Notes: generated from the letters alone by a model not told the origin. A DNA stretch of 64,000 bases from Anaerovibrio sp. JC8 (GCF_002100115.1 NZ_ANBM01000008.1:62001-126000); one strand, 5' to 3'. Positions 24,974 through 36,909 are shown, numbered from the stretch's first letter. Program-made: numbers and translations.

Positions 24974-27900
24974 TTACTCAGCAGCTGCTTCTGCTTCGGC
25001 TTCTGCCTCTACAGTCTGCTCTGGTTCATCTTCGTAAACCACCTTGATGTTACGATAGCAGCTCATGCCGGTACCAGCCGGAATCAGCTTACCAATGATA
25101 ACATTTTCCTTCAGACCGAGGAGAGGGTCAACCTTGCCCTTGATAGCAGCATCGGTCAGGACACGGGTAGTCTCCTGGAAGGATGCAGCGGACAGGAAGG
25201 AATCAGTTGCCAGTGCTGCCTTGGTGATACCAAGGAGAATTGGCTTGGCCACTGCTGGCTCCTTGCCCTCGGCAATAGCCTTGGTATTGGCTGCCTCGAA
25301 GCTGTTGATGTCAACATACTCGCCCGGCAGGAAGTCGGTGCCGCCATAAGCCTCGATACGAACCTTGTGGAGCATCTGACGAACCATAACCTCGATATGC
25401 TTATCGTTGATACCAACACCCTGCTGCTTGTAAACCTTCTGAACCTCATAAACCAGATAGTTCTGAGTTTCCTTCAGGCCGCAGACACGGAGAATATCAT
25501 GTGGGTTGATGGAACCCTCGGTGAGCTTGTCACCAGGCATGATATGGTCGCCATCCTTGGTAGCAAGGCGGGAGTTGAACGGCAGAACGTATTCCTTGGC
25601 CTTCTCCTTGCCTTCCTTAGGAGTGATGGTAACAGTGAAGATTTTATCCTTCTCGGTAACAGAAACGTCACCCTCGATTTCAGCAATGATTGCATTGTGC
25701 TTAGGCTTACGTGCCTCGAACAATTCCTCGACACGTGGCAGACCCTGGGTAATATCGTCGCCGCCTGCGACACCACCGGAGTGGAATGTACGCATGGTCA
25801 GCTGGGTACCAGGCTCACCGATGGACTGGGCAGCGATAATACCAACTGCCTCACCCACGTTAACCTTGGTTGCGTTAGCCAGGTCACGGCCATAGCACTT
25901 GATGCAGACACCGTACTGAGACTTACAGGTCAGTACGCTGCGGATGGAAACCTTGTTGCGGACCTTAACGATCTCGTCAGCCAGCTTCTCATCAATATCA
26001 TCATTGATGGAAGCGATCTTCTCGCCGGTCTCAGGGTTGATAATATCCTCAGCCAGTACGCGGCCAACGATACGGTCCTTGAGAGGCTCGATAACGCCGC
26101 TGCCCTCAACAATAGCTTCAACCTCAATACCACGGATGTTATTGTTGCGAACCTTAACCTCCTTGGCATCGCTGGAGAGAACTGCCTCAATGTATTCCTC
26201 GGTGAGAGGTACACCGGCAGGGATAATCTCATTGCCCTTGCTATCAACAACAGCGGCAGTGGTATCCTTGCCCATCATCTCTGCTACCATAGCGGACTTG
26301 ATGGACTTTCTGATGTTCTCATCAGGAGCACCCAGCTTAACGGTGTCAGTAGCTGCAGCATTGGTAATGGCTGCATCGCTGTTGGAGGAAGAACCACGGA
26401 GAGTAATCTCAGCCACACCGGCCTCGCCGATGGTCTTGAGAATTTCCTCGTCCAGGGTTACACCCTTCTCCACGATAACCTCAGCAGTTTCAGGGCTGAG
26501 GACATCGGAGGCCAAAATACGGCCCGCGAGAGTCTCCTTAAGCTGTTCAACAGCTGCTGCTGCGGACTCAGCCAGCTTAGCACGCTCACGGATGAGGTTA
26601 ATGCCTACAACGTCGCAGTCCTCCTCACGAACGATAACGTCCTGAGCAACGTCAACCAGACGACGGGTAAGGTAACCGGAGTCAGCGGTTCTAAGTGCAG
26701 TATCCGCCAAACCCTTTCTGGCACCATGGGAAGAAATGAAGTAATCGGATACGGACAGACCCTCACGGAAGTTTGCGGTAATTGGAATTTCGATGGTCTT
26801 ACCGGATGGATCAGCCATCAGACCACGCATACCGGCAAGCTGACGCATCTGGGACTTGTTACCGCGGGCACCGGAGTCAGCCATCATGTAGATTGGGTTA
26901 AATGGCTCGTTGTCTGCATAGTTGTCATACATTGCATCGGCAACCAGGTTGGTGGCGTCATCCCAAACCTTGCAGACCTTCTTGTAACGCTCCTCATCAC
27001 TGATGAGACCGCGCTCGAACTGACGCTGGGTCTTCTTAACCTTAGCCTCTGCCTCATCCAGCAGGGACTGCTTCTTCTCAGGAACCTTGATATCAGAGAT
27101 AGCAACGGTCATACCTGCGATACAAGCATAGTGGTAACCCAGATTCTTAACATTATCGATAACAACAGCAGTCTCGCTGGCGCCAAGAGTCTTGAAGCAG
27201 ATGTCTACCAGCTTGCCCAGCTGTTTCTTGTTCATGAGCATACCAAGGGACCACTCGCCGGTCTTCTTGTCCTGGCTGAACTGACGTACAGCCTTTGGCA
27301 GGGTCTCATTGAAAATCATACGGCCAAGGGAGGTACGAACAAGGCCATAATCCTTGACTACGTTACCATCCTCGTCCACGTCCTTCATGCGAACCTTAAT
27401 CTCAGCCTGGATATCCAGCTCCTGATGCTGGTAAGCCAGCAGGGCCTCGTTGATACCAGTGAAGATTTTGCCCTCGCCTACGATAGGTCTGCCCTGGCTG
27501 GAATTTCTTACAGCGGTCAGATAGTAGGAGCCCAGAACCATATCCTGGGAAGGAACGATGATAGGGCCACCATCCTTAGGAGCAAGGATGTGGTTGGCTG
27601 CCAGCATCAGTACACGGGCCTCAGCCTGTGCCTCAGCAGACAGTGGGAGATGGATAGCCATCTGGTCACCATCGAAGTCGGCGTTGTACGCAGTACATGC
27701 CAATGGATGCAGCTTCAGGGCACGGCCCTCGGTGAGAACCGGCTCGAAGGCCTGAATACCAAGACGATGCAGTGTTGGTGCACGGTTCAGAAGAACTGGA
27801 TGCTCCTTGATTACGCCTTCCAGTACATCCCAAACCTCGTCCTTGGCACGCTCAACCATGCGCTTTGCGGACTTGATGTTGTGGGCAATACCATCGGAAA

Positions 27901-29080
27901 CCAGACGCTTCATAACGAATGGCTTAAAGAGCTCCAGAGCCATCTCCTTAGGGAGACCGCACTGATGGAGCTTCAGCTCAGGACCTACTACGATAACGGA
28001 ACGACCGGAATAGTCTACACGCTTACCAAGGAGGTTCTGACGGAAACGGCCCTGCTTACCCTTGAGCATATCGGACAAGGACTTCAGTGGGCGGTTGCCA
28101 GGACCGGTAACAGGACGGCCACGACGACCATTATCAATGAGGGCGTCAACGGCTTCCTGAAGCATACGCTTCTCGTTACGGACAATAATATCTGGTGCAT
28201 GAAGCTCCAAGAGGCGCTTCAGACGGTTATTTCTGTTAATTACACGACGATAAAGGTCGTTGAGGTCGGAGGTAGCAAAACGGCCACCATCCAGCTGTAC
28301 CATTGGGCGCAGCTCTGGCGGAATAACCGGAACTACATCCATAATCATCCAGGATGGCTTGTTGCCGGACTTACGGAATGCCTCAACAACCTCCAGACGA
28401 CGGATAGCCTTCAGACGACGCTGCTGGCTGGTTACAGTCTTCAGCTCGTTGGTCAGCTCCTGATGCAGCAGGTCGAGACGGCTGATAATGCCTTCCTCCG
28501 GCTTCTGCTGGTCCTCAGGCAGGTCTGCTTCCATTTCCACAAGCAGCTCCTTGATAGCCTCAGCACCCATGCCAACCTTGAAAGCGGCGGAGGAATACTT
28601 GCTGCGATACTCGCTGTACTCCTTCTCGCTCAAGAGCTGCTTCTTGCTGAGCTCAGTGGTGCCCGGGTCGATTACGATATAGGAAGCGAAGTATAAAACC
28701 TTCTCCAGTGCTCTAGGAGCAATATCCAATACAAGACCCAAACGGCTAGGGATACCCTTAAAGTACCAGATGTGAGATACAGGAGCAGCCAGCTCAATGT
28801 GGCCCATTCTCTCACGACGAACCTTGGCACGGGTAACCTCAACGCCGCAACGCTCGCAGACAGTTCCCTTATGACGAATTCTCTTATATTTACCGCAATG
28901 GCATTCCCAGTCACGGGTTGGTCCAAAGATACGCTCACAGAACAGGCCGGCGGTCTCTGGCTTTAAAGTACGGTAGTTAATAGTTTCTGGCTTGGTAACC
29001 TCACCATAAGACCACTCTCTGATCTTATCAGGGGAAGCCAGACCTATACGCATTGAATCAAAATTATTGACATCCAACAA
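24974..29080 (-). CDS. rpoC: RNA polymerase beta' subunit
   Basis: About 1368 residues, full length. Present are the N-terminal zinc site ([20 protein letters not shown]), the catalytic [14 protein letters not shown] with its three aspartates, and the trigger-loop region. The second zinc-binding part contains [17 protein letters not shown]. Homologs usually begin [13 protein letters not shown]. Here that reads L-L-D-V with TTG TTG, so TTG at 29080, ten bases after GGGAG, is the likely start; an in-frame ATG at 29101 overlaps the rpoB stop by one base and would add seven residues. The tail is acidic and Ala/Glu-rich. It is co-transcribed with rpoB. Confidence 0.97.
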   Translation of the reverse strand: MLDVNNFDSMRIGLASPDKIREWSYGEVTKPETINYRTLKPETAGLFCERIFGPTRDWECHCGKYKRIRHKGTVCERCGVEVTRAKVRRERMGHIELAAPVSHIWYFKGIPSRLGLVLDIAPRALEKVLYFASYIVIDPGTTELSKKQLLSEKEYSEYRSKYSSAAFKVGMGAEAIKELLVEMEADLPEDQQKPEEGIISRLDLLHQELTNELKTVTSQQRRLKAIRRLEVVEAFRKSGNKPSWMIMDVVPVIPPELRPMVQLDGGRFATSDLNDLYRRVINRNNRLKRLLELHAPDIIVRNEKRMLQEAVDALIDNGRRGRPVTGPGNRPLKSLSDMLKGKQGRFRQNLLGKRVDYSGRSVIVVGPELKLHQCGLPKEMALELFKPFVMKRLVSDGIAHNIKSAKRMVERAKDEVWDVLEGVIKEHPVLLNRAPTLHRLGIQAFEPVLTEGRALKLHPLACTAYNADFDGDQMAIHLPLSAEAQAEARVLMLAANHILAPKDGGPIIVPSQDMVLGSYYLTAVRNSSQGRPIVGEGKIFTGINEALLAYQHQELDIQAEIKVRMKDVDEDGNVVKDYGLVRTSLGRMIFNETLPKAVRQFSQDKKTGEWSLGMLMNKKQLGKLVDICFKTLGASETAVVIDNVKNLGYHYACIAGMTVAISDIKVPEKKQSLLDEAEAKVKKTQRQFERGLISDEERYKKVCKVWDDATNLVADAMYDNYADNEPFNPIYMMADSGARGNKSQMRQLAGMRGLMADPSGKTIEIPITANFREGLSVSDYFISSHGARKGLADTALRTADSGYLTRRLVDVAQDVIVREEDCDVVGINLIRERAKLAESAAAAVEQLKETLAGRILASDVLSPETAEVIVEKGVTLDEEILKTIGEAGVAEITLRGSSSNSDAAITNAAATDTVKLGAPDENIRKSIKSAMVAEMMGKDTTAAVVDSKGNEIIPAGVPLTEEYIEAVLSSDAKEVKVRNNNIRGIEVEAIVEGSGVIEPLKDRIVGRVLAEDIINPETGEKIASINDDIDEKLADEIVKVRNKVSIRSVLTCKSQYGVCIKCYGRDLANATKVNVGEAVGIIAAQSIGEPGTQLTMRTFHSGGVAGGDDITQGLPRVEELFEARKPKHNAIIAEIEGDVSVTEKDKIFTVTITPKEGKEKAKEYVLPFNSRLATKDGDHIMPGDKLTEGSINPHDILRVCGLKETQNYLVYEVQKVYKQQGVGINDKHIEVMVRQMLHKVRIEAYGGTDFLPGEYVDINSFEAANTKAIAEGKEPAVAKPILLGITKAALATDSFLSAASFQETTRVLTDAAIKGKVDPLLGLKENVIIGKLIPAGTGMSCYRNIKVVYEDEPEQTVEAEAEAEAAAE

Positions 29081-29100
29081 GGGCGTGTCACTCCCTTCCA

Positions 29101-32100
29101 TTATTCATTGTCAAAATTATCGGCATTAACGTCAACGATCAAGTCAGTATCGGAATAGTCATCCCCTGCTTCACCATCATCCTCCACATAATCATCGGAA
29201 GGTGCTGGGGCATTGCCGGAATCATCTACACCATTTACATCAACATCCAGCTCATTGGCTGCATCTCTGATGTCTTCCTCATCGTCCTGAACCATAATCT
29301 CGTTGGCATTCTCATCCTGAACCTTGATATCCAGACCGATACTCTGGAGCTCCTTGATGAGAACCTTGAAGGACTCTGGTACACCCGGCTCAGGGATATT
29401 CTCACCCTTAACAATGGACTCATAGGTCTTAACACGGCCCACAACATCATCGGACTTAACAGTCAGAATCTCCTGCAGGGTGTAAGCAGCACCATAAGCC
29501 TCCAGTGCCCAAACCTCCATCTCACCGAAACGCTGACCACCGAACTGTGCCTTACCACCCAATGGCTGCTGGGTAACTAAGGAGTAAGGACCAACGGAAC
29601 GGGCATGAATCTTGTCATCTACCAGATGATGCAGCTTCAGCATGTATACGCAGCCAACGGTAACCTTGTTCTTGAAAGGCTCACCGGTACGGCCATCGTA
29701 GAGAACGGTCTTGGCGTCCTCATCCATGCCGGAAGCACGAATAGTATCAAATACGTCCTTCTCACGGGCGCCGTCGAATACTGGAGTTGCAATATGAACA
29801 CCAGCCTTGTCGGACTTAGGCATACCGTACTTGTCAAAGTCGTAGCCAATTGCACGGAGACGCTTCTCAACAGTAGGGTCGCCGTTCTTGATCTGAGTAC
29901 CGATATTTCTGACAGCCATACCCAGATGAGTCTCCAGAATCTGACCAATGTTCATACGGGAAGGTACGCCCAATGGGTTCAGAACTACATCTACTGGAGT
30001 ACCGTCTGGCAGGAATGGCATATCCTCCTCGCGCATGATACGGGAAACTACACCCTTGTTACCATGACGACCGGACATCTTATCACCCACGGAAATCTTA
30101 CGCTTCTGGGCAATGTATACGCGAACCATGTTGTTTACGCCAGGGTTCAGCTCGTCGTTGTTCTCACGGCTGTATACCTTAACGTCAACAATCTTACCAG
30201 CTTCACCATGAGGAACTCTCAGGGAAGTATCGCGGACCTCGCGGGCCTTCTCACCAAAGATGGCACGGAGGAGACGCTCCTCTGCGGACAGCTCGGTTTC
30301 TCCCTTTGGAGTAACCTTACCAACCAGAATATCACCGGTTCTTACTTCAGCACCGATGCGGATAATACCGTTTTCATCCAAATCCTTCAGATTTTCCTCG
30401 GAAACATTTGGAATGTCGCGGGTAATTTCCTCTGGTCCCAGCTTGGTATCACGGGCCTCGCAGTCATATTCCTCAATGTGAATGGAAGTATAAATATCTC
30501 TCTTGACAAGGTTTTCACTAAGAAGAATAGCATCCTCGTAGTTATAGCCTTCCCAAGGCATGTATGCAACGATAATGTTGTAACCAAGTGCCAGCTCACC
30601 GTGGTCAGTAGCAGGACCGTCAGCGATAGGCTGCTTGGCCTCTACCACGTCACCCTTAAATACGATAGGGAGCTGGTTAATGCAGGTACCCTGGTTGGAA
30701 CGCATGAACTTCTGGAGCTTGTACTCGTCCAGATCACCGTCCTCAGTGCGGATAACAATCTTGTCTGCACTTACGGAATCAACCACACCGGCACGCTTGG
30801 CCAGAATCATAACACCGGAGTCGCAGGCTGCCTTGTACTCCATACCGGTACCAACCAGTGGAGCCTGGGTACGGAGAAGTGGAACGGCCTGACGCTGCAT
30901 GTTGGCACCCATCAGTGCGCGGTTGGCATCATCGTTTTCAAGGAATGGAATCATTGCGGTTGCAATGGAAACCACCTGCTTAGGGGATACGTCCATGTAG
31001 TCAACCTTTTCACGGCGAACCTCAGTGGTCTCCTCGTGAACACGGGCTACTACACGCTCGTTTACGAACCAGTCATTCTCATCCAATGGCTCATTGGCCT
31101 GGGCAATAACCAGAGTATCCTCAGCGTCTGCAGTGATGTACTTAACATCATTGGTAACGCGCTTGTTTTCCTTGTCAATACGGCGATATGGGGTCTCCAT
31201 AAAGCCATACTTGTTGATACGGGCGTAGTTGGACAGAGAACCGATCAGACCGATGTTAGGACCTTCCGGGGTCTCAATAGGACACATACGACCGTAATGG
31301 GAGTTATGTACGTCTCGAACCTCGAAGCCGGCACGCTCTCTGGACAAACCACCAGGACCAAGGGCAGACAGACGACGCTTATGGGTCAGCTCTGCCAATG
31401 GGTTGTGCTGGTCCATGAACTGGGACAGCTGGGAGGAACCGAAGAACTCCTTAATAGCAGCCACTACAGGGCGGATATTAATGAGGTTCTGTACTGCGGA
31501 AATGTCCTCCTGAGTGGACATACGCTCACGAACAACACGCTCCATACGGGTAAGACCGATACGGAACTGGTTCTGCAGCAGCTCACCTACGGAACGTACA
31601 CGACGGTTGCCCAGATGGTCGATATCATCAGTGCGGCCTACACCGTGCATGAGGTTCAGCAGATAGCTGATGGAAGCAATAATATCATTAACAGCGATGG
31701 TACGCTTCTTGTCAATCAGGGTTGGGGAGCAGATCATATCCAGCATATCGCCCTCATCGTTGAGCTTAACCTGGACAATGATTGCCTTGTCCTCGCCGAA
31801 AATACCCTTCTCCTGGTCATCGGAAATCTCGTCCACCAAATCCTGGGTAATCAGCTCATTAGCCGGAATAACAACCTCGCCGGTCTCCTGGTTTACCAAT
31901 GGCTCAGCCAGAACCTGGCCTACCAGACGGTGCTTCCAGCCCAGCTTCTTGGTAATCTTGTGACGACCAACAGTAGCCAGATCGTAACGCTTCTTATCAA
32001 AGAACAGGCTGCGGAGCATGGAGCGGGCATTATCTACGTTGAATGGCTCGCCCTGGCGCAGTCTCTTGTAAATCTCATCAAGAGCAACCTCTTCAATGGT

Positions 32101-32928
32101 TCTGCCCTCTACACCCTCGGTGGCGTCACGCTCCAGGGTAGCTACGATGGCAGGGTCATTGTTAAAGAGTGCCAAAATTTCATCCTTGGTACCGAAGGAC
32201 AAATCAGAGGTCAGAACATCGATGTGGTCCTCATTGCGGCCAGTCTCTGCAGCACTGGCAGTACCATCGGCAATCTGCTGATTTCTTGCGATTTCTGCCT
32301 TGTTGATGAAATCAAGGGCACGCAGGAAAACAGTTACAGGCAGCTTACGGGTTCTATCGATACGAACAGAAATTACATCGTTGGTATCAGTTTCAAGCTC
32401 AATCCAGGCACCACGGTTAGGAATAACAGTGGCGTTGAACAGGGACTTACCGGAGGAGTCAACAGTAACACCATAGTAAGCACCAGGGGAACGTACCAGC
32501 TGGCTTACGATAACACGCTCTGCACCGTTGATAACAAAGGTACCGGAGTCAGTCATCAGAGGGAAGTCACCCATGAAGATTTCACTGTCATGGAACTCAC
32601 CATTTTCCTTGTTGATACGACGAACTTTCACGCGAAGAGGTGCAGAATAGGTAGCATCTCTTTCCTTGCTCTCCTCCAAGCCATACTTTGGCTCGCCCAG
32701 AGAGTAATCCAACAGTCTTAATTCAATCTTGTTCTGGAAATCAGTGATTGGGGAAATATCCTCAAAGATTTCCATAAGGCCAGCGCCCTTGGTACCCTTT
32801 TCCACGTCGCCAATAAACCATTCATAGGACTTCCTCTGAATGTCAAGAAGGTGTGGCATCTCCATAACTTCCTTGATCTTGGCATAGCTATACCTGGTTC
32901 GTTTGCCTACCGGCACAGGATGAAACAT
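29101..32928 (-). CDS. rpoB: RNA polymerase beta subunit
   Basis: About 1275 residues. Rif-region residues are typical ([31 protein letters not shown], shown here as separate blocks around [13 protein letters not shown] and [12 protein letters not shown]), as are [10 protein letters not shown] and the C-terminal switch segment. I start at ATG 32928, eleven bases after AAGGAG; a GTG four codons earlier sits inside that site. The protein ends with an unusually long acidic, disordered-looking extension of some 70-80 residues ([19 protein letters not shown] onward, rich in D, E, G and S), after the normal C-terminal clamp. No resistance-type change is evident in the Rif region by eye. Confidence 0.96.
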   Translation of the reverse strand: MFHPVPVGKRTRYSYAKIKEVMEMPHLLDIQRKSYEWFIGDVEKGTKGAGLMEIFEDISPITDFQNKIELRLLDYSLGEPKYGLEESKERDATYSAPLRVKVRRINKENGEFHDSEIFMGDFPLMTDSGTFVINGAERVIVSQLVRSPGAYYGVTVDSSGKSLFNATVIPNRGAWIELETDTNDVISVRIDRTRKLPVTVFLRALDFINKAEIARNQQIADGTASAAETGRNEDHIDVLTSDLSFGTKDEILALFNNDPAIVATLERDATEGVEGRTIEEVALDEIYKRLRQGEPFNVDNARSMLRSLFFDKKRYDLATVGRHKITKKLGWKHRLVGQVLAEPLVNQETGEVVIPANELITQDLVDEISDDQEKGIFGEDKAIIVQVKLNDEGDMLDMICSPTLIDKKRTIAVNDIIASISYLLNLMHGVGRTDDIDHLGNRRVRSVGELLQNQFRIGLTRMERVVRERMSTQEDISAVQNLINIRPVVAAIKEFFGSSQLSQFMDQHNPLAELTHKRRLSALGPGGLSRERAGFEVRDVHNSHYGRMCPIETPEGPNIGLIGSLSNYARINKYGFMETPYRRIDKENKRVTNDVKYITADAEDTLVIAQANEPLDENDWFVNERVVARVHEETTEVRREKVDYMDVSPKQVVSIATAMIPFLENDDANRALMGANMQRQAVPLLRTQAPLVGTGMEYKAACDSGVMILAKRAGVVDSVSADKIVIRTEDGDLDEYKLQKFMRSNQGTCINQLPIVFKGDVVEAKQPIADGPATDHGELALGYNIIVAYMPWEGYNYEDAILLSENLVKRDIYTSIHIEEYDCEARDTKLGPEEITRDIPNVSEENLKDLDENGIIRIGAEVRTGDILVGKVTPKGETELSAEERLLRAIFGEKAREVRDTSLRVPHGEAGKIVDVKVYSRENNDELNPGVNNMVRVYIAQKRKISVGDKMSGRHGNKGVVSRIMREEDMPFLPDGTPVDVVLNPLGVPSRMNIGQILETHLGMAVRNIGTQIKNGDPTVEKRLRAIGYDFDKYGMPKSDKAGVHIATPVFDGAREKDVFDTIRASGMDEDAKTVLYDGRTGEPFKNKVTVGCVYMLKLHHLVDDKIHARSVGPYSLVTQQPLGGKAQFGGQRFGEMEVWALEAYGAAYTLQEILTVKSDDVVGRVKTYESIVKGENIPEPGVPESFKVLIKELQSIGLDIKVQDENANEIMVQDDEEDIRDAANELDVDVNGVDDSGNAPAPSDDYVEDDGEAGDDYSDTDLIVDVNADNFDNE

Positions 32929-32940
32929 TAAGAACTTCAC

Positions 32941-33152
32941 TCCTTAGCTAAAAAAATAACAAAAATGACAAAAAATCCGCACACGAAAAATAAACAGATT
33001 CACAACACCTCTTCATGGGCTAAAACCACACGACGCATTGCCAAATGTCCGAAGACACCTGATGAATCCATTTAATACCCCTTGCACGAACTTATTATAC
33101 TTATTTTGTGCGACATAAGCCGCTGCTACAGTTATTTATTCTGTAGCAACTT
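32941..33152 (-). promoter_or_regulatory. rpoB 5' leader, possibly structured
   Basis: About 200 transcribed bases before rpoB. On the minus strand GATTCA and TGAATC (33063-33068, 32997-33002) could close a domain containing the small hairpin GTGTC-TTC-GGACAT. Nearer the promoter is GCTACAG...CTGTAGC (33124-33147). No ORF is evident. It may regulate polymerase synthesis; this is inferred from fold potential only. Confidence 0.4.
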
Positions 33153-33181
33153 ATTTTACCAAGATTATCATACAGTGTCAA
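33153..33181 (-). promoter_or_regulatory. rpoB promoter
   Basis: TTGACA (33176-33181) and TAAAAT (33153-33158) on the minus strand, 17 bases apart. It gives rpoBC its own strong promoter, separate from the rplJL unit. Confidence 0.8.
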
Positions 33182-33200
33182 GAATTATACAAAAAATAAC

Positions 33201-33328
33201 CATCCGGAGGACTAACGCGGCACGCTCGCGCTCTGTATTTTACCTAGTGGTACTAAACTCGCACTTCGCTGTCGTTTGTGTTCGTCAAGTACCAAAGTAA
33301 AAAAGGTCCGCTTATAGTCCCCCAGATG
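33201..33328. repeat. Palindromic element between the kinase gene and rpoB
   Basis: A 128-base imperfect inverted repeat. Ends CATCCGGAGGACTA (33201-33214) and TAGTCCCCCAGATG (33315-33328) match at 12 of 14 positions. Inner arms TTTTACCTAGTGGTACT (33238-33254) and AAGTACCAAAGTAAAA (33287-33302) surround a loop with ACTCGCACTTCGCT. Right and left arms differ by a roughly ten-base insertion. It has no coding frame. It may serve as terminator of the kinase gene or be a miniature mobile element. Confidence 0.6.
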
Positions 33329-33365
33329 TTTCTTTCACAGTAGCTTTCGTATTATTATGTCATGA

Positions 33366-35930
33366 TTATTTTTGTTCCAACAATGACAATATTTCTTCAC
33401 AGTTGGAGTTCGCTGCCGCCGCCTTTATCTTCTGGCAAAGCTCAGCGTCTGAATCCGGAAGTCGATATCCCTCTATCTCAGCAAATACAGCATCTATGCT
33501 TTCGGCATCATTGGCTTCAGCGGATGCCTTGACTTCCTCATATACGGTGTCCATTAGCTCTGCATCTGCTTCCGGCATTTCATCTTCCACATTATTTTCC
33601 GTTTCATCTTCCACATTTTCTTCGGCGAAGACCTGGGAAAGTGGCTCCTTGAGGCTCTTGTAGGCTGATATAAATCCCTCATGATGCTGATTTATATAAT
33701 CCTCATCCCCATCCTTGCCGGCGTTTTCCAGCAGTTGGGCCTCATCAGCCATGGACGATGCCCCAATAAGCCGTACAGAACTTTTCATGGCGTGTACCTG
33801 TATGGTGTAATCATTTAAATTACTATCTTTATAGAAGCCATCCAGTACCGTTGACTCCTCATCAATGGACTCATACAAAATCTTAAGCAAGGACAAATAG
33901 GATTCCGCATCACCGCTATTTTTTATACCCTTAGAAAGGTCAATCCACTCCAGTCCCACCAAAGGTGCCAAACTCTCAGGAACATTGTCCTGCTCATCTT
34001 CATCATCGGTATCAACATCATCTTCCTCGGAAATTATTAGTTTATCCCCTGGGAGATAAGCCATCAGCATATCCTCCAGCTTGCTAGGATGAATTGGCTT
34101 GGTAAGGTAATTATCAAAGCCAGCAGCAATGTACTGCTCTCTTGCACCGGATACGGCATTGGCTGTAAGACATACAGACACGGTGCAGTCATTCAGTCCC
34201 TCAGCTTGCTCTTTAATCTCATGTAGGGTTTCGATACCATCCTTACCAGGCATCATGTGATCCAGGAAAATCATGTCATACATTTTGCTCTTGGTCATCT
34301 GGAGTGCCTCGTCACCACTGTCTGCTGTATCAATTTTTATCTTGGTACGCTTCAGAAGACTCTTGAATACTGTCAGATTCATCGAATTATCATCCACCAC
34401 CAATACATTAGCATCTGGTGCCGTGAACTTCTCCTTATATTTTTTATGCTCCTTTAAAAGCACATTAACGGATGTCCTATAGTCTCCCAATGGCACCCAC
34501 TTGCCAACCTTCTGCCGCAAATCGAAGAAGAAGGTGCTTCCAACACCATAGGTGCTTTCTACCTGCAAGTAGCTTCCCATCATATCCAGCAGATTTTTGG
34601 TAATGGTCATTCCAAGGCCGGTTCCCTCGATATTTCGATTGCGCTTTTCCTCTATGCGCTCAAATTTGGAGAATAGCTTTTCCATATCCTCCGGCTTTAT
34701 ACCGATACCCGTATCCTTCACCTTCACATGAAGAATGATACAATCAGGGTCATCTTCACAACGATCAAATCCAACAGAAAATGTCACACTGCCTGTTTCT
34801 GTATATTTTACCGCATTCGTCAGAATATTTGTGATAACCTGCTTTATACGTACCTCATCGCCAAAAAGCTGCTTCGGTATATTTGAGTCAAAATTAACAT
34901 TAAATGCCAATCCTTTGTCGTCAGCCCGGTTGTGAATCATTACCACCATATCATTAAGGGTGGATGAAAGATCATAATCCACAGGAATAATATCGATTTT
35001 ACCAGCCTCAATCTTCGAGAAATCCAAAATATCGTTTATTAGCCCAAGGAGGGTATTACCAGAGCTGCGTACATTTTCCGCATAAGAAAGGATATTCTCA
35101 TCTTCGCATTCACGAAGTATCAGCTCGTTCATGCCCAATACCGCATTAATTGGTGTACGGATTTCATGGGACATATTGGAAAGGAATTCGCTCTTGGCCT
35201 GGGATGCCTGTTCGGCAGCCTCTTTTTCACGGCGCAGGGATTCCAGACTGGCCCGACGGTATTCCTCCACGCGTTCACTAATAACAAAGGTATGCAGCAG
35301 ACAGGTGCCCAGCATATAACCAATGGTGTACATAGGAAGGAATAGAAATTCCAGTTGTAAAATAAGGGCCACTGCTATAACAAGGCCAAAGAAGCAAATG
35401 GTACGATGACGCTTCTTTATGGTACCTTCCAACCTTAGCATAGCACTAAAGGTATAGGCTGTGGTCAATAGGAACAGTACAATCTGGAATATAAGCTGTG
35501 CGTATCGGGCAGGACATGCATGGTATTCACCGGCATCATCAAACCAAAACAGCACAGGAGTAGATATGCTGGCAAGAGATGCCAGTGTAATAACTACAAA
35601 AAAAATGCGTCCCGTCCAGAGAAGGAACTTTCCAAATTTGTGTTCCTCCCCTAAATATGTAACCACGTACTGCGTCCAAGTGAGTATGCCCGCAGCCATG
35701 ACAATATAGTATATAACCACATTGGCAAAGAGCAGGTTAAATAAATTCAGCTCACTAAAAACGCCCCATAGTGTATCGGAAATATAGTATGCCAAAACAG
35801 CAAACAGAAATCTCCTATACATTTTTACTGCAGGAAGATTTTGAGTTTTGCCATACTGAAATAAAATATCATAATTTACAAGCAAAAGAATGAGTATAGC
35901 CAGTAGTCCTATTAAACCCAGATAAAACAT
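33366..35930 (-). CDS. Membrane hybrid histidine kinase with REC and HPt domains
   Basis: 854 residues. Residues 1 to about 215 form seven or eight membrane helices with no large external domain. A coiled linker (EEYRRASLESLRREKEAAEQ) leads to HisKA with the phospho-histidine near 256 (NMSHEIRTP), then an ATPase domain (NILTNAVKYTE, DTGIGI, GTGLGMTI). A receiver domain has its aspartate near 560 (MIFLDHMMPG). An HPt domain has its histidine near 712 (VHAMKSSVRLIG). The last ~85 residues are acidic. This is a complete internal phosphorelay. The membrane-only sensor suggests detection of a membrane or lipophilic signal. The gene for a two-receiver protein lies 18 bases upstream and is the obvious partner. 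Confidence 0.92.
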   Translation of the reverse strand: MFYLGLIGLLAILILLLVNYDILFQYGKTQNLPAVKMYRRFLFAVLAYYISDTLWGVFSELNLFNLLFANVVIYYIVMAAGILTWTQYVVTYLGEEHKFGKFLLWTGRIFFVVITLASLASISTPVLFWFDDAGEYHACPARYAQLIFQIVLFLLTTAYTFSAMLRLEGTIKKRHRTICFFGLVIAVALILQLEFLFLPMYTIGYMLGTCLLHTFVISERVEEYRRASLESLRREKEAAEQASQAKSEFLSNMSHEIRTPINAVLGMNELILRECEDENILSYAENVRSSGNTLLGLINDILDFSKIEAGKIDIIPVDYDLSSTLNDMVVMIHNRADDKGLAFNVNFDSNIPKQLFGDEVRIKQVITNILTNAVKYTETGSVTFSVGFDRCEDDPDCIILHVKVKDTGIGIKPEDMEKLFSKFERIEEKRNRNIEGTGLGMTITKNLLDMMGSYLQVESTYGVGSTFFFDLRQKVGKWVPLGDYRTSVNVLLKEHKKYKEKFTAPDANVLVVDDNSMNLTVFKSLLKRTKIKIDTADSGDEALQMTKSKMYDMIFLDHMMPGKDGIETLHEIKEQAEGLNDCTVSVCLTANAVSGAREQYIAAGFDNYLTKPIHPSKLEDMLMAYLPGDKLIISEEDDVDTDDEDEQDNVPESLAPLVGLEWIDLSKGIKNSGDAESYLSLLKILYESIDEESTVLDGFYKDSNLNDYTIQVHAMKSSVRLIGASSMADEAQLLENAGKDGDEDYINQHHEGFISAYKSLKEPLSQVFAEENVEDETENNVEDEMPEADAELMDTVYEEVKASAEANDAESIDAVFAEIEGYRLPDSDAELCQKIKAAAANSNCEEILSLLEQK

Positions 35931-35948
35931 AGAGATTGCCCCTCTCCA

Positions 35949-36701
35949 TTAATCTGCAAGAACTCCCCTTAAGGATTCCAACAAGCTGCTCTTGGTAGTG
36001 GATTTTAAAATGTAGCCATCAGGCTTAAGGGCCATAACCCTTTCCACTCCTTCTCTGGTGCCCACGCCAGTAAGGAAAACAACCGGGATATGCTTGGTAG
36101 ACTGCTCCTGACGCAGCATCTGGAAGACCTGTGGTCCATCCACTACAGGCATCTCATAATCAAGCAATATTAAATCCACCGGAGTTTTCAGCAAAAATGT
36201 AATTGCATCCATTCCCGATTTAACACTATATACCTGATAATCATCCTTCATCCATTCGGTAGCCATCTTGGCAAAGGTTGGATTGTCATCCACAATGAGG
36301 ATTTTTTTCTTTCCCCCAGTGTAAATGGTATCCAAAACTGTCTTTTCCAGCTCATCCATCTTAAGTGGACGGTCCAGCCAGGAAAAATGGTCAAGACGAT
36401 GATTATGCTGTATCAGACGAGGACGGTCCTTCTTCTCACCAATCAGCAGCATGTTTGTGGTGCTGTCCCAAATCTGCTCCTGAATGGTGTCCAGAATTTT
36501 CATGTCCTCAGGGTCATCAGCAATATCGCCTGGCAGGTAGGCCACGAACAGCAGGGCCGTATCTGCCATCTCCTTGAGCTTTTCATATTCCCCCACAACG
36601 GTTATCACCTTGTAGCCACATTCAGTAAGCTTCCGTTCAACGGCTTTTGCTACCACACTAGGTTTATACAAAAATAATACAATGCCAAAATCCCATTCCA
36701 T
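35949..36701 (-). CDS. Double-receiver response regulator without output domain
   Basis: 250 residues. Residues 1 to about 125 look like a receiver fold that has lost its acidic phosphorylation residues (starts MEWDFGIVLFLYKPSVVAKA; no DD pair or lysine at the usual places). Residues about 130-250 are a canonical receiver: KKILIVDDNP, phospho-acceptor aspartate in LILLDYEMP (near 181), threonine in VVFLTG and lysine in GYILKSTT. There is no DNA-binding or enzymatic domain, so it probably works through protein contacts or passes phosphate on. GGGGG lies nine bases ahead of ATG. It precedes the hybrid kinase gene in one operon. Confidence 0.88.
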   Translation of the reverse strand: MEWDFGIVLFLYKPSVVAKAVERKLTECGYKVITVVGEYEKLKEMADTALLFVAYLPGDIADDPEDMKILDTIQEQIWDSTTNMLLIGEKKDRPRLIQHNHRLDHFSWLDRPLKMDELEKTVLDTIYTGGKKKILIVDDNPTFAKMATEWMKDDYQVYSVKSGMDAITFLLKTPVDLILLDYEMPVVDGPQVFQMLRQEQSTKHIPVVFLTGVGTREGVERVMALKPDGYILKSTTKSSLLESLRGVLAD

Positions 36702-36835
36702 ATCAATATACCCCCTGTATCAACAAATTCTTATTGCAACGGAAATGAATCCATACTTTTACATAATATGCATAAACTCACACTTTCCATTCTTAGAAAT
36801 TCTATGTACATACCCATAATCCCTGCTTTGGAGCA

Positions 36836-36877
36836 TAAAAAAAGACTGCGGAAATGATTGCTCATTTCCACAGCCTT
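36836..36877 (-). terminator. Terminator of the rplJL unit
   Basis: GGAAATGA-GCAA-TCATTTCC stem extended by CTG/CAG pairs, then seven T on the minus strand. It separates the ribosomal genes from the two-component operon, whose promoter must lie in 36702-36835. Confidence 0.85.
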
Positions 36878-36909
36878 GATTTTAAAGTTTAGATGCTATG
36901 AAGCAAAAA

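Noticed and set aside
24884-32721. Plus-strand frames of 1270 and 1038 codons opposite rpoC and rpoB
   Set aside because: The minus-strand genes match RNA polymerase throughout. The antisense frames are open because the codons TTA, CTA and TCA are rare in these genes.
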